NCBI GenBank assembly: GCA_020403245.1
Contig: JADBYA010000002.1
Span: forward strand, 186,001 to 250,000
DNA length: 64,000 nt
From: Flavobacterium sp.
GTDB taxonomy: Bacteria > Bacteroidota > Bacteroidia > Flavobacteriales > Flavobacteriaceae
Direction: 5' to 3'
Positions 16,148-26,266 of this stretch are shown one piece after another. The notes under the pieces are model-generated. The model saw only the letters and a program-made list of their open reading frames with translations. It was not told the origin of the DNA and did not search any database. A program made the position numbers and the translations under genes. Numbering within the stretch: position 1 is the first letter of the stretch; every line of letters starts with the position of its first letter.

Positions 16148-19015
16148 ATGAAAAAACTTGTTTTTAGTGCTTTATTTGTATTGCAGGTTGTTTTTGTTTT
16201 TGCCCAATCAACGGGTTTCACAGGAAAAGTTGTCGACTCAAAAACTCAAAAACCTCTACAAAATGTAGTTGCTTCTATTCAAAACACCACGCTTACAACA
16301 TTAACAAATGTTTCGGGGGTTTTTACTTTTAATGAACTTTCCGCAGGAAGCCAACTCCTTCAGATAAAAAGTGCCGGTTTTAAAGACCAATTATTAGTTG
16401 TTGAAGTAGAAGTTGGAAAAATATTGGATTTAGGAATTATTGTTTTGGAGGAAGACATTACTTTTGAACAACAAATTAACCTTATCACTATTTTAGAAAA
16501 TGATTTAGGCGACGATAATAGTGGCTCAGAGAATACAGCTGGATTATTACAAGCATCGAGAGACGTCTTCCAACAAGCCGCAGCTTTCAATTGGGGACAA
16601 GCCCGATTTAGGATTAGAGGTTTGGATAATGAATATTCAAACACTATGATAAACGGGGTGTCTATGAATAAGTTGTTAGACAACAGACCACAATGGGGAA
16701 ACTGGGGTGGATTAAATGATGCTACACGAAATCAAGAATTTACCATGGGTTCAGCGCCATCAGACTATACTTTTGGAGGAATTTTAGGAACGCAAGAAAT
16801 AAATACTAGAGCATCCATTTACAGAAAAGGCACTCGTCTTTCTTATGCTGGAACTCAAACCAATTACAATTGGAGAGCCATGATGACTCATGCTTCTGGG
16901 ATGAATAAAAAAGGTTGGGCATTTGTAATTTCTGCTTCTAGACGGTGGGCACAAGAAGCTTATTTTGAAGGGACAGATTATGCAGCTAATTCATTATTTG
17001 CAAGTATTGAGAAAAAGTTTAATGATAAGCACAGCTTAAACTTTACTACTATATACGCTCAAAACAGAAGAGGAAGAAACTCATCAAACACGAATGAAAT
17101 TACTAGTATTGCAGGTATTAAATACAACTCTTTTTGGGGCTATCAAGATGGAGAGAAACGAAATTCTCGTGATAGAGAAGTTGAAGAGCCAATAAATATG
17201 TTGACACATTATTGGAAAATAAATGATAAAACACAATTGACATCCAACGTAATGTATCAGTTTGGTAAAATTGGAAATTCAAGATTGGATTTTGTTAACG
17301 CGGCCAATCCAGATCCAACTTATTATCAAAATTTACCAAGTTATTTTACATCGCTATACAATAATGATCCAGAAACAGTTCCTAGTTCTGCATATGAGCC
17401 AGGAGGTTTGGGTGGTGTTTTAACTCCTAATTTAATTGGCGCCATGGATGCTCCATTTTTTACTCAAAGGCAAATTGATTGGAATGCAATGTATAGAGCA
17501 AATACAACACCAATAGTTGATGAAAATGGTAATGAAATCGGGAGAGCTCCTTCAAAAAGTTCTTATGTGTTGTATGAAGACAGAACCGATGACAAACTAT
17601 TTGTGGCTAATACAATATTAAGTACACAACTGTCTGACAATATTGTTTTGAACGCGGGAGCCAGTTACAGTCGTTTGAAATCTAGTAATTTCCAAATGTT
17701 AACCGATTTGCTTGGTGGTTCTTCTTTTTTAGATGTAGATCCTTTTCAAGAAGGAACAGCACAACAACCTGACTTGAATAATCCAAATAGAGAAGTAAGA
17801 GTAGGCGATAAATATGGATATAACTATAACTTATTTGCGAATCATATTGATGCTTTTACACAATTTAAATTCACATACAAAAAAATCGATTTTTATTTGG
17901 CACAGTCGTACAGTAGAAAAACATACCAAAGAGAAGGATTATACAGAAACGGAATTTATGCAAACTCTTCTTTTGGTAAAAGTGATAAAATTGAGTTTGA
18001 TAATTTTGGTTTCAAAGGTGGTTTGACCTATAAACTTTCGGGCAAGCAATTTGTAACATTTAATAGTTTATACATGTCAAAAGCACCTTCTATGCGAAAT
18101 GTTTTTTTCAATGCAAGACTTAGTAATTTGCCCATCAGAGATTTAAAAAGCGAAACAGTTTCTAATGTTGACTTGAGTTATGTTATCAAAACGCCAACAT
18201 TTAAAGCAAGATTTACAGGATTTTTTGCTAATATAAAAGACGCTACAGAAACTTCATTCTTCTTTGCAGAAGGGGCTTTTGAAGACAACGATGCTGACGA
18301 AAGTGATGCTTTTGTGGCGGAAATAGTAACTGGATTAGATAAGCTTAATATTGGTGCGGAAGTTGGTATAGAATATCAAATAACGTCTACAATCAAAGCA
18401 ACTGCTGCAGCGTCTTATGGACAATATACCTATAATAGTAATCCAAATGTAGTGTTAAATGATGACTCAAGAGCCGCAAGAGGGCTTTCACCGTTAGTGA
18501 ACCTTGGAGAATCTAAACTGAAAAACTACAGACAACCAGGTATTCCTAATCAAGCTTATGCTGTTGGATTAGAATACCGCGACCCAAAATTTTGGTGGGT
18601 TGGTGCTAATGTCAACTATTTAGCTGATACCTACGTAGATGTTTCATCGGTGTTAAGAACAAATAGTTTTCTAAGAAATCCATTTGATGCTAACGGGTTT
18701 CAATTTCCTGAAGCAACACAAGATAGAGTGGATGAGTTGTTAAAGCAAGAAAAATTTAATCCCTATACACTTGTAAATCTAACAGGTGGAAAGTCTTGGA
18801 GAGTATCAGGTAAAAACCCTATAACACTTGGATTATTTGTTACATTAAATAATATCTTTGATGTTCAATACAAGACGGGAGGTTTTGAACAAGCAAGAAA
18901 CGCAAATTTCAGAGAATTAAATCAAGACGTTTCAAGTGGCACACCAGCATTTGCACCACGTTATTTTTACGGTTTTGGAAGAACCTATTTTTTCAACTTT
19001 TATATTAATTTCTAA
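16148..19015 (+). CDS. TonB-dependent outer-membrane receptor
   Basis: A 955-residue outer-membrane transporter. Residues 1-19 are a signal peptide ending FVFAQ. A carboxypeptidase-like regulatory domain follows (about 22-110: GFTGKVVDSKTQKPLQNV). The plug domain, about 120-260, includes RFRIRGLDNEYSNTMINGV. The barrel carries many aromatic strand ends, and the last residue is Phe (FFNFYINF), as needed for BAM insertion. It is followed after 18 bases by a DUF5689 lipoprotein, the likely surface partner, in a SusC/D-like arrangement. The ligand is unknown, but the divergent exported nuclease suggests nucleic acid or phosphate-related substrates. Confidence 0.9.
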   Translation: MKKLVFSALFVLQVVFVFAQSTGFTGKVVDSKTQKPLQNVVASIQNTTLTTLTNVSGVFTFNELSAGSQLLQIKSAGFKDQLLVVEVEVGKILDLGIIVLEEDITFEQQINLITILENDLGDDNSGSENTAGLLQASRDVFQQAAAFNWGQARFRIRGLDNEYSNTMINGVSMNKLLDNRPQWGNWGGLNDATRNQEFTMGSAPSDYTFGGILGTQEINTRASIYRKGTRLSYAGTQTNYNWRAMMTHASGMNKKGWAFVISASRRWAQEAYFEGTDYAANSLFASIEKKFNDKHSLNFTTIYAQNRRGRNSSNTNEITSIAGIKYNSFWGYQDGEKRNSRDREVEEPINMLTHYWKINDKTQLTSNVMYQFGKIGNSRLDFVNAANPDPTYYQNLPSYFTSLYNNDPETVPSSAYEPGGLGGVLTPNLIGAMDAPFFTQRQIDWNAMYRANTTPIVDENGNEIGRAPSKSSYVLYEDRTDDKLFVANTILSTQLSDNIVLNAGASYSRLKSSNFQMLTDLLGGSSFLDVDPFQEGTAQQPDLNNPNREVRVGDKYGYNYNLFANHIDAFTQFKFTYKKIDFYLAQSYSRKTYQREGLYRNGIYANSSFGKSDKIEFDNFGFKGGLTYKLSGKQFVTFNSLYMSKAPSMRNVFFNARLSNLPIRDLKSETVSNVDLSYVIKTPTFKARFTGFFANIKDATETSFFFAEGAFEDNDADESDAFVAEIVTGLDKLNIGAEVGIEYQITSTIKATAAASYGQYTYNSNPNVVLNDDSRAARGLSPLVNLGESKLKNYRQPGIPNQAYAVGLEYRDPKFWWVGANVNYLADTYVDVSSVLRTNSFLRNPFDANGFQFPEATQDRVDELLKQEKFNPYTLVNLTGGKSWRVSGKNPITLGLFVTLNNIFDVQYKTGGFEQARNANFRELNQDVSSGTPAFAPRYFYGFGRTYFFNFYINF

Positions 19016-19033
19016 AAAAAATAAAATTACAAT

Positions 19034-20404
19034 ATGAAAACAACATTTTTAAAATCAATCCTTGCTTTAGCTTTTATAGCAAGTTTTACATCTAGTTGCG
19101 TTAACGATGACGACTATGAAACACCACAAGTTGATTGTATTGAAACTACATTACAAAAGACAAAAGAAGTTTCTGAAATAAGTGCTAGCTCAACAGTTAC
19201 TCAATATTTACAAAACGATGTGATAGAAGCTTATGTAGTTTCCTCTGATAAAGGAGGTAATTTCTTTAAAACTATTTCTTTTCAAACAAAGCCAACAACG
19301 TCAATGCCTCAACCATCAGCTTTTAGTGTTCCTGTTGATGTCTCTTCTACCTTTATCACCTTTGAACCTGGAAGAAAAGTGTTGATTAAATTACAAAATT
19401 TATACACAGATTTGAGTAATGGAGGAAAAAGAATTGGTGGGATCTTTGTTAATTCAACAAATACACCAGCTGTTGGTAGATTACCATTTGCCCAATACAG
19501 AACAGTATTGAATAAATCATGCTTAATCGTACCAGAAGACCAATTAAAAAGAACATTAACAATTCCGCAGTTGTTAAATGACGCTAATATCAATACACTT
19601 GTTGAACTTGATAATGTACAGTTTTCTAATCAAGCCATAACAACTACTTACTATAACCCAGCTAACGATTTAGGCGGAGCAACTAATCATTTGTTAACCG
19701 ATGCCGAAGGCAATTCAGTGATTTTTAGAACGAGTAGTTTTGCAAATTTTGCCTCAAAACCTGTTGCACCCGGTAGAGGTAAAGTAAGAGGAATTTTGAC
19801 AAAATTTGGAACCGATTATCAATTTATAGCAAGAACCGAAGATGATATTAAATTAACTGGTCCTAGATTAGTTCCTATCTTTTCTGAAAATTTTGAAGGA
19901 ATTTCCAGTACTGGTAACGGACAAAATGTTGCTTTACCAGGATGGTCAAATGTTTCAATGAATGCTGGTAACGAAAAATGGGAAGCTCGAATTTTTAGTA
20001 ATAATAAGTACGCCCAATTTTCTCCTTTTGGATTAAATCCTGCAGAAAACAATGTAGATACTAGATTAATTACTCCAGCAATTAACTTAGACGCATCGAC
20101 AGGAGAGTTTTTACGATTTGGGTCTAAAATTGGTTTTGCTAATGGGGTTGCGGTTACCGTTTGGATTTCAACGAACTACGACGGTTCAGGAACTGTAGCA
20201 GCTGTGAATTCCGCCACATGGACTCAATTAAACGCAACATTTGCTCCTCAGTCCACCTCTTTCCCAACTAATTTTACCAGTTCGGGGAATGTGGATTTAT
20301 CTTCATATTCTGGAAATGTGTATATTTCTTTCCGCTATGTAGGTGGAACAAATAGTATTACATCTACTTATCAAATAGATAACATTGAAGTTTATGCTCA
20401 ATAA
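19034..20404 (+). CDS. DUF5689 surface lipoprotein with choice-of-anchor J region
   Basis: A 456-residue lipoprotein; the lipobox is TSSC at residues 19-22, followed by acidic VNDDDYE, a pattern associated with surface export in Bacteroidetes. Residues of about 35-270 fit DUF5689, an OB-fold-rich region. The C-terminal 170 residues (from IFSENFEGISST to YQIDNIEVYAQ) resemble a choice-of-anchor J jellyroll domain. It follows the TonB receptor by 18 bases and is probably co-transcribed. The role is likely ligand capture for the receptor; no enzyme motif is seen. Confidence 0.8.
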   Translation: MKTTFLKSILALAFIASFTSSCVNDDDYETPQVDCIETTLQKTKEVSEISASSTVTQYLQNDVIEAYVVSSDKGGNFFKTISFQTKPTTSMPQPSAFSVPVDVSSTFITFEPGRKVLIKLQNLYTDLSNGGKRIGGIFVNSTNTPAVGRLPFAQYRTVLNKSCLIVPEDQLKRTLTIPQLLNDANINTLVELDNVQFSNQAITTTYYNPANDLGGATNHLLTDAEGNSVIFRTSSFANFASKPVAPGRGKVRGILTKFGTDYQFIARTEDDIKLTGPRLVPIFSENFEGISSTGNGQNVALPGWSNVSMNAGNEKWEARIFSNNKYAQFSPFGLNPAENNVDTRLITPAINLDASTGEFLRFGSKIGFANGVAVTVWISTNYDGSGTVAAVNSATWTQLNATFAPQSTSFPTNFTSSGNVDLSSYSGNVYISFRYVGGTNSITSTYQIDNIEVYAQ

Positions 20405-20405
20405 C

Positions 20406-20849
20406 ATGAAAAAAATACTTGCATTACTATTTCTTTTACCACTAACTTTTATTTCATGTGGTGAAGATGAAGAAAATTTTGTACAACAAAATTACTTGGT
20501 TGGTAAATGGGAAATTATTCAAACTGGAGCAAGAAGCCCACAAGGAGTAATTTTATACCAAGACTATTTGAATAATTCTAATTGTAAAGACAATTATATT
20601 TTTAATGCCGACTTTACATTTGAAAGTAATGATTATAACACTGAGGGGACTTGTGTTAGTACTCTTATTAATGGAACTTATAATCGTTTTTCTACAAATA
20701 TAACTTTGAATTATTCGGTTATGGTTGATGGTAATACACAACAAGTTTCGAAATCATTTACTGTAATTTCATTGACTTACACAGAAGTTATTTTGGCTTA
20801 CACAAATGACGTAAATCAAATAATATATTTAAAAATGCAGAAAGCATAG
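20406..20849 (+). CDS. Small lipocalin-like lipoprotein
   Basis: A 147-residue lipoprotein with a lipobox (FISC, followed by GEDEEN, acidic). The start at 20406 (MKKILALLF) is chosen over one at 20385, which lies inside the previous gene. The mature domain begins LVGKWEIIQTGARS, the typical first strand of lipocalin-like families (a Gly-x-Trp motif), and ends VNQIIYLKMQKA. It lies one base after the DUF5689 stop, so it belongs to the receptor operon, closed by a strong terminator. Ligand unknown. Confidence 0.72.
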   Translation: MKKILALLFLLPLTFISCGEDEENFVQQNYLVGKWEIIQTGARSPQGVILYQDYLNNSNCKDNYIFNADFTFESNDYNTEGTCVSTLINGTYNRFSTNITLNYSVMVDGNTQQVSKSFTVISLTYTEVILAYTNDVNQIIYLKMQKA

Positions 20850-20876
20850 TCTAATTGTTTAGGTTTTAATGTTTAT

Positions 20877-20905
20877 AAAGCGTTGCTGATTTGCAACGCT
20901 TTTTT
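20877..20905 (+). terminator. Terminator of the TonB receptor operon
   Basis: AAAGCGTTGC / GCAACGCTTT, 10-bp perfect stem, six-base loop, then T5, 27 bases after the lipoprotein stop. Confidence 0.9.
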
Positions 20906-20934
20906 AGTTTAAATTCGTATTTTAGCTTAAAAAA

Positions 20935-22836
20935 ATGAAAAAATCAGTTTTTATATTTTTACTAGTTGTATCTTAAATGACTTATTCACAACAAGTGTTA
21001 TCCCCCGAAACACTCTGGAAATTAAACCGTGTAACTGCACTTGGTATTTCAAAAGATAAAAAATCAGTTGTTTATAAAGTGAGTACGCCTTCGGTGGAAG
21101 AAAACAAATCCAATAGTAAATTTTACACCATTCCACTTTCTGGAGGTAATCCTATCGAAGTAAAAGACACCAAAGATTTGTTGGCAGATAAAAACGTTTC
21201 TCCGGATGGAAAATATATTCTTTCATCACAGGAAGTAAAAACCGAAAAAGTATTCGGAAAAGATTTTTATCCCGATTTGCAAAAAGCCGATGCGCAAATC
21301 TATAACGGTTTGGATTACCGCCATTGGGACACTTGGAATAACGGAACACATAACCATGTTTTCTATACCGAAAACAAAGAACAAGCTATTCCAATTGACA
21401 TCATGAAAGACGAACCTTTTGATAGTCCACAAAAACCATTTGGAGGCGATGAGGATTTTATTTGGGCACCAGATAGTAAAAGCATTATCTATGTATGCAA
21501 AAAGAAATTTGGAACCGCTTATGCCGTTTCTACCAATACGGATTTATATGAATATGATTTATTTACGCAAACAACAAAAAACCTAACAGAATCTAATCTA
21601 GGTTACGATACCAATCCAGCTTTTTCTCCAACGGGCGATTTAACTTGGTTACAAATGAAACGCGACGGTTACGAAGCCGATAAAAACGATATCATCGTAC
21701 GTTTTAAAGGAATGAATATCAATTTGACTGCCGCTTGGGATGGTTCGGTAGATAGCTTTAAATGGAGTGCAGACGGGAAGAAAGTGTATTTCTTAGCAGC
21801 CGTTGACGGAACCCAACAACTATTTGAAGTAAACTTCCCGGGATTGACAAAAATTGCAGTAATGGTGAACCAACTAACTGCTGGTGATTTTGATGTGCAC
21901 GATATCGTAGATGTTTCTGGCGAGAACTTTATCTTGACTAGAACCGACATGAACCATGCCTTGGAAATCTATTCTTATAATACCAAGAAAAAAACTTGGT
22001 CACCATTGACGACAACTAATGAGGAAACCTATTCTAAATTAGCTCTGCCAAAATACGAAAGACGCTATGTAACCACAACCGACAATAAAAAAATGTTGGT
22101 TTGGGTTATTCTTCCACCCAATTTTGATAAAACCAAAAAATATCCAACACTTTTATATTGCCAAGGCGGACCACAATCACCTTTGACACAGTTTTATTCT
22201 TTCCGTTGGAATTTTTCGTTGATGGCTTCGCAAGGATATATAGTTGTGGCACCAAACCGTCGTGGAATGTATGGACACGGACAAGCTTGGAACGAACAAA
22301 TTTCTAAAGATTGGGGCGGACAAGTAATGGACGATTACCTTTCTGCTATTGATAATGTAGCCAAAGAAAGCTATGTCGATAAATCTCGTTTAGGTTGCAT
22401 AGGAGCAAGCTATGGTGGCTATTCTGTATTTTACCTTGCCGGAATTCACAACAACCGTTTCAAAACATTTATTGCCCACGACGGCGTTTTCAACACACAA
22501 AGTATGTTTGGTACTACCGAAGAAATATTCTTTAACAACTGGGATTTTGGGGGTGCGTATTGGGAAAAAGACAATGTTGCAGCACAAAAATCATACACTC
22601 AGTTCAACCCTATAAACTTTGTGGACAAATGGAACAAACCAATCCTAATCATACAAGGCGGATTAGACTTTCGTGTGCCAATAGGGCAAGCCCAAGAAGC
22701 TTTTCAAGCGGCACAATTGCGTGGCATAAAAAGCCGTTTGCTCTACTTCCCCGAAGAAAACCACTGGGTGCTCAAACCACAAAATGGTTTAGTATGGCAA
22801 CGGGAGTTTTATAAATGGTTGAAGGAAACTTTATAA
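20935..22836 (+). CDS. S9-family peptidase (DPP/acylaminoacyl type), signal peptide interrupted by a stop
   Basis: Translation from the ATG at 20977 gives 619 residues with an intact catalytic triad: Ser in GASYGGYS, Asp in QGGLDFRVP and His in EENHWVL, after an N-terminal beta-propeller-like half. S9 peptidases cut dipeptides or acylated residues from peptides and are normally exported in this phylum. Upstream, an ATG at 20935 opens MKKSVFIFLLVVS in the same frame, then TAA at 20974-20976, then MTYSQQVLSPE. Reading the TAA as TTA (Leu) would give a normal signal peptide. So either a nonsense mutation or a sequencing error has removed export; the downstream ATG would yield a cytoplasmic enzyme. 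Confidence 0.85.
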
Positions 22837-22845
22837 GAATAGAAT

Positions 22846-22875
22846 GAAAGCCCAACTTTAACGAGTTGGGCTTTC
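22846..22875. terminator. Bidirectional terminator between S9 peptidase and accC
   Basis: Perfect 12-bp stem GAAAGCCCAACT / AGTTGGGCTTTC with a six-base loop, between the stop codons of two convergent genes. It has only short T and A runs beyond the stem. Confidence 0.85.
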
Positions 22876-22878
22876 TAT

Positions 22879-24225
22879 TTATTCCGGATCGTTCATTTTA
22901 AAAGTTTCCATAAACTTGGTAGTGTAATTTCCAGCTACATAATCCGGTTCATCCATCAACTGTCTGTGAAAAGGAATGGTTGTTTTTATCCCTTCAATCA
23001 CAAATTCATCCAAGGCACGTTTCATTTTATTAATAGCTTCTTCTCTGGTTTGTGCCGTTGTAATCAACTTGGCAATCATCGAGTCATAGTTGGGCGGAAT
23101 AGTATAACCAGCATAAACATGTGTGTCAAGTCTTACCCCATGACCTCCGGGTGAATGAAGTGTTGTTATCTTTCCTGGCGAAGGTCTAAAATCATTATAA
23201 GGATCTTCAGCATTGATACGACATTCAATGGCGTGCAGTTGAGGTAAATAATTTTTACCCGAAATAGGCACACCAGCAGCTACTAAAATCTGTTCCCGAA
23301 TCAAATCATAATCAATCACTTGTTCCGTGATAGGATGCTCTACTTGAATACGCGTATTCATTTCCATAAAATAGAAATTACGGTGTTTATCCACAAGAAA
23401 TTCTACCGTTCCCGCACCTTCATACTTAATAAATTCGGCAGCTTTTACAGCCGCTTCCCCCATTTTATTACGTAAATCATCTGTCATAAAAGGCGAAGGA
23501 GTTTCCTCAGTCAATTTTTGATGACGACGTTGCACCGAACAATCTCTTTCAGACAAGTGACATGCTTTTCCGTATGAATCACCTACAACTTGAATTTCAA
23601 TGTGTCTTGGTTCTTCAATCAATTTCTCTAAATACATACCATCATTGCCAAAAGCCGCAGCCGACTCTTGACGGGCACTTTCCCACGCTTTTAGCAAATC
23701 TTCTTTTTTCCAAACGGCACGCATTCCTTTTCCACCACCACCAGCAGTAGCTTTTAGCATTACTGGATAACCAAACTCATCGGCAATTTTTTCGGCTTGT
23801 TCGTATGATTCTAAAATACCTTCCGAACCAGGAACACAAGGAACTCCAGCGGCTTTCATCGTTGCTTTTGCGGAAGCTTTATCTCCCATTCTGTCAATCA
23901 TTTCAGGTGAAGCACCAATAAATTTGATACCATGTTCTTGACAAATTTTAGAAAACTTAGCATTTTCAGACAAGAAACCATACCCTGGATGTATGGCATC
24001 AGCATTTGTAATTTCTGCAGCGGCAATAATATTTGACATTTTCAAGTAGGATAAATTACTTGGCGGAGGACCAATGCAAACGGCTTCGTCAGCAAACTTT
24101 ACATGCAAACTTTCTGCATCGGCAGTAGAATAAACAGCCACAGTTTTAATGCCCATTTCTCGGCAAGTTCTAATTACGCGAAGTGCAATTTCCCCTCTAT
24201 TGGCAATTAATATTTTTTTAAACAT
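22879..24225 (-). CDS. accC: Acetyl-CoA carboxylase, biotin carboxylase subunit
   Basis: A 448-residue ATP-grasp enzyme that carboxylates biotin on AccB, the first step of malonyl-CoA synthesis. It starts [20 protein letters not shown], has the glycine loop [10 protein letters not shown] near residue 160, the CxxR-like [12 protein letters not shown] segment, and [13 protein letters not shown] with catalytic Glu and Arg. The C-terminal domain ends shortly after [12 protein letters not shown], so this is the single-domain subunit, not a fused pyruvate or propionyl-CoA carboxylase. It lies 122 bases after accB, a gap filled with short GTTAGAA direct repeats. Confidence 0.96.
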   Translation of the reverse strand: MFKKILIANRGEIALRVIRTCREMGIKTVAVYSTADAESLHVKFADEAVCIGPPPSNLSYLKMSNIIAAAEITNADAIHPGYGFLSENAKFSKICQEHGIKFIGASPEMIDRMGDKASAKATMKAAGVPCVPGSEGILESYEQAEKIADEFGYPVMLKATAGGGGKGMRAVWKKEDLLKAWESARQESAAAFGNDGMYLEKLIEEPRHIEIQVVGDSYGKACHLSERDCSVQRRHQKLTEETPSPFMTDDLRNKMGEAAVKAAEFIKYEGAGTVEFLVDKHRNFYFMEMNTRIQVEHPITEQVIDYDLIREQILVAAGVPISGKNYLPQLHAIECRINAEDPYNDFRPSPGKITTLHSPGGHGVRLDTHVYAGYTIPPNYDSMIAKLITTAQTREEAINKMKRALDEFVIEGIKTTIPFHRQLMDEPDYVAGNYTTKFMETFKMNDPE

Positions 24226-24227
24226 CT

Positions 24228-24270
24228 CTTTAAAAGTTAGAAGTTAGAAGTTAGAAGTTAGGAGTCAAGA
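24228..24270. repeat. Short tandem GTTAGAA repeats in the accB-accC gap
   Basis: Four near-identical nine-base units of AGAAGTTAG type lie head to tail just before the accC start. Such slippage-prone runs are frequent in flavobacterial intergenic DNA. Confidence 0.7.
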
Positions 24271-24347
24271 ATGCAGTTTATCTGAACTTAATATAGTATT
24301 GAAGGTTCATGTCAGCAATCTAAAATCAGCAATCTAAAATCTTAAAT

Positions 24348-24827
24348 TTAGGAAGGATCAACTAAAAATAATGGTTGGTCAAATTCAACAGGTGACATAT
24401 CATCCACAAGAATTTTAACGATTTTACCAGTGATTTCTGCTTCAATTTCGTTGAATAACTTCATCGCTTCAACCACACAAAGCACATCACCTTTAGAAAT
24501 TGTATTTCCAACTTCCACAAAAACTGGCTTATCTGGGGAAGGTTTGCGATAGAACGTTCCAATCATTGGGGATTTTATTGTAACATATTTAGCATTGTCA
24601 TCTGCAGTTGCAGCTGGTGCGGCAGCTGGTGTAGCAGCTGGAATTGCGGCAACTGGTGCAGCAATAGCTTGTGGCATTGGTGCTTGTTGTACATAAGTAA
24701 TGTCAGGAGAATTACCTTCTAAAGTTGTTCGAATTGTTATTTTTATATCGCCTGTCTCTAACTTTACTTCGGCAACTCCAGAATTGGATACAAATTTGAT
24801 TAGGTTTTGAATTTCTTTTAAATCCAT
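24348..24827 (-). CDS. accB: Biotin carboxyl carrier protein
   Basis: A 159-residue carrier subunit of acetyl-CoA carboxylase. The N-terminal region starts [20 protein letters not shown]; an Ala/Pro-rich linker covers about residues 54-77; the C-terminal biotinyl domain holds the [13 protein letters not shown] motif with the biotinylated Lys in AMKL. Length and layout match bacterial AccB. It sits between fabH and accC in the fatty-acid synthesis cluster. Confidence 0.96.
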   Translation of the reverse strand: MDLKEIQNLIKFVSNSGVAEVKLETGDIKITIRTTLEGNSPDITYVQQAPMPQAIAAPVAAIPAATPAAAPAATADDNAKYVTIKSPMIGTFYRKPSPDKPVFVEVGNTISKGDVLCVVEAMKLFNEIEAEITGKIVKILVDDMSPVEFDQPLFLVDPS

Positions 24828-24913
24828 AATTAGTTAGTTTTAGAATTAGTTTATTGTTTTTTTTTCGCTGCGCTCCAATTAATTAATTTTCTTAATATCA
24901 AATGCTTCGAGAC

Positions 24914-25903
24914 TTAGTATGCCCATTTTAAATAGATAGAACCCCAAGTGAATCCTCCTCCAAATGCTGCAAAAATTAAATTATCTCCTTTTTTAAATTT
25001 ATTTTCAAAATCACTCAATAATAAAGGCAATGTTGCTGAAGTAGTATTGCCATATTTTTGAATGTTTACCAATACTTTTTCTTCATCTAGTCCCATTCTA
25101 CTGGCAGTGGCATCAATAATTCTTTTATTGGCTTGATGTGAGATTAACCAGTTAACGTCATCTTTGGTCAAATTATTGCGCTCCATTATTTTTTGACTAA
25201 CATCTGCCATTCCAGATACGGCATATTTGAAAACAGTTTTTCCGTCTTGAAAAACAAAGTGTTGTCGGTTTTGAACAGTTTCAATTGAAGGTGGAAGCAA
25301 AGAGCCACCGGCATCAATTTTTAAATACTCTCTGCCAATACCATCACTTCTTAAATACTCATCTTGTAATCCTAACCCTTCATAGTTTGGTTCAAATAAA
25401 ACAGCACCAGCACCATCTCCAAAAATGATACAAGTGGCCCTATCGGTATAGTCAATGATTGAGGACATTTTATCAGCACCAATCAAAAGCACTTTTTTGT
25501 ATCGCCCCGACTCTATGTAAGAAGCAGCATTTGACATTCCATAAAGAAAACTGGAGCATGCGGCCTGCAAGTCGTATGCAAATGCATTAATGGCTCCAAT
25601 TTGTGTTGCTACAAAGACTCCTGTTGCTGCAACAGGCATGTCTGGCGTTGTAGTTGCCATGATGACTAAATCTATTTCTTTTGGGTCAATATTGGATTTG
25701 GTAATTAAATCCTTAGCAGCTTTGATAGCCATGAAAGAAGTGCCTTTGTGTTTTTCTTTTAAAAGCCGCCTTTCTTTAATTCCAGTGCGAGTAGTTATCC
25801 ATTCATCATTGGTGTCAACCATAGATTCTAGCACTTGATTTGATAGCACAAATTCTGGGACATAAGCTCCAACTGCTGTAATTGCGGCTGTAATTTTATT
25901 CAT
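24914..25903 (-). CDS. fabH: Beta-ketoacyl-ACP synthase III
   Basis: A 329-residue condensing enzyme that starts fatty-acid synthesis by joining an acyl-CoA to malonyl-ACP. The ATG at 25903 (MNKITAAITAVGAY) is preferred to an opening eight codons upstream. The catalytic triad is Cys in QAACSSFLYG, His in ISHQANKRI and Asn in YGNTTSATLP. The C-terminus FGGGFTWGSIYL is typical. It is followed by accB and preceded by rpmF, a common order that ties ribosome and membrane synthesis. Flavobacterial FabH enzymes often favour branched primers, but that cannot be read here. Confidence 0.95.
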   Translation of the reverse strand: MNKITAAITAVGAYVPEFVLSNQVLESMVDTNDEWITTRTGIKERRLLKEKHKGTSFMAIKAAKDLITKSNIDPKEIDLVIMATTTPDMPVAATGVFVATQIGAINAFAYDLQAACSSFLYGMSNAASYIESGRYKKVLLIGADKMSSIIDYTDRATCIIFGDGAGAVLFEPNYEGLGLQDEYLRSDGIGREYLKIDAGGSLLPPSIETVQNRQHFVFQDGKTVFKYAVSGMADVSQKIMERNNLTKDDVNWLISHQANKRIIDATASRMGLDEEKVLVNIQKYGNTTSATLPLLLSDFENKFKKGDNLIFAAFGGGFTWGSIYLKWAY

Positions 25904-26013
25904 AAAAATTCTATTTTTTCTTCCCAAAATTTCTTGTTGAAAAGTTGTGGAAATTACAAAAAAAAATTAAACCTAAGGTCTTTAGGATTGGATATTTGTT
26001 TAAATGGTTCAAA

Positions 26014-26042
26014 ACAAAAAAACTCCCACCAAGTGAGAGTTT
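26014..26042 (-). terminator. Terminator/attenuator between rpmF and fabH
   Basis: AAACTCCCAC / GTGAGAGTTT, a 10-bp stem with one mismatch and a three-base loop. The run of A on the plus strand before it gives a U-tail on the minus strand. It lies inside the cluster, so it may limit read-through into fabH. Confidence 0.65.
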
Positions 26043-26062
26043 GTTTTGTAAAAAAACTTTAA

Positions 26063-26257
26063 TTATGCAACAGCTACTGATTTATCAATAACTACTTGAC
26101 CTCTATAATACATTTTGCCTTCGTGCCAGTAAGCTCTGTGGTATAAATGAGCTTCTCCGGTTACTGGACAAGTTGCAATTGTTGCAACAGTTGCTTTATA
26201 ATGTGTTCTTCTCTTATCTCTTCTTGTTTTGGAGATTTTTCTCTTAGGATGTGCCAT
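26063..26257 (-). CDS. rpmF: 50S ribosomal protein L32
   Basis: A 64-residue ribosomal protein starting [17 protein letters not shown], with the usual basic N-terminus. A single Cys-Pro ([17 protein letters not shown]) remains of the zinc-ribbon pairs, so this is probably a Cys-poor, zinc-independent form. It lies nine bases after the DUF177 gene, the near-universal yceD-rpmF pair. Confidence 0.95.
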   Translation of the reverse strand: MAHPKRKISKTRRDKRRTHYKATVATIATCPVTGEAHLYHRAYWHEGKMYYRGQVVIDKSVAVA

Positions 26258-26266
26258 TGTACTATA

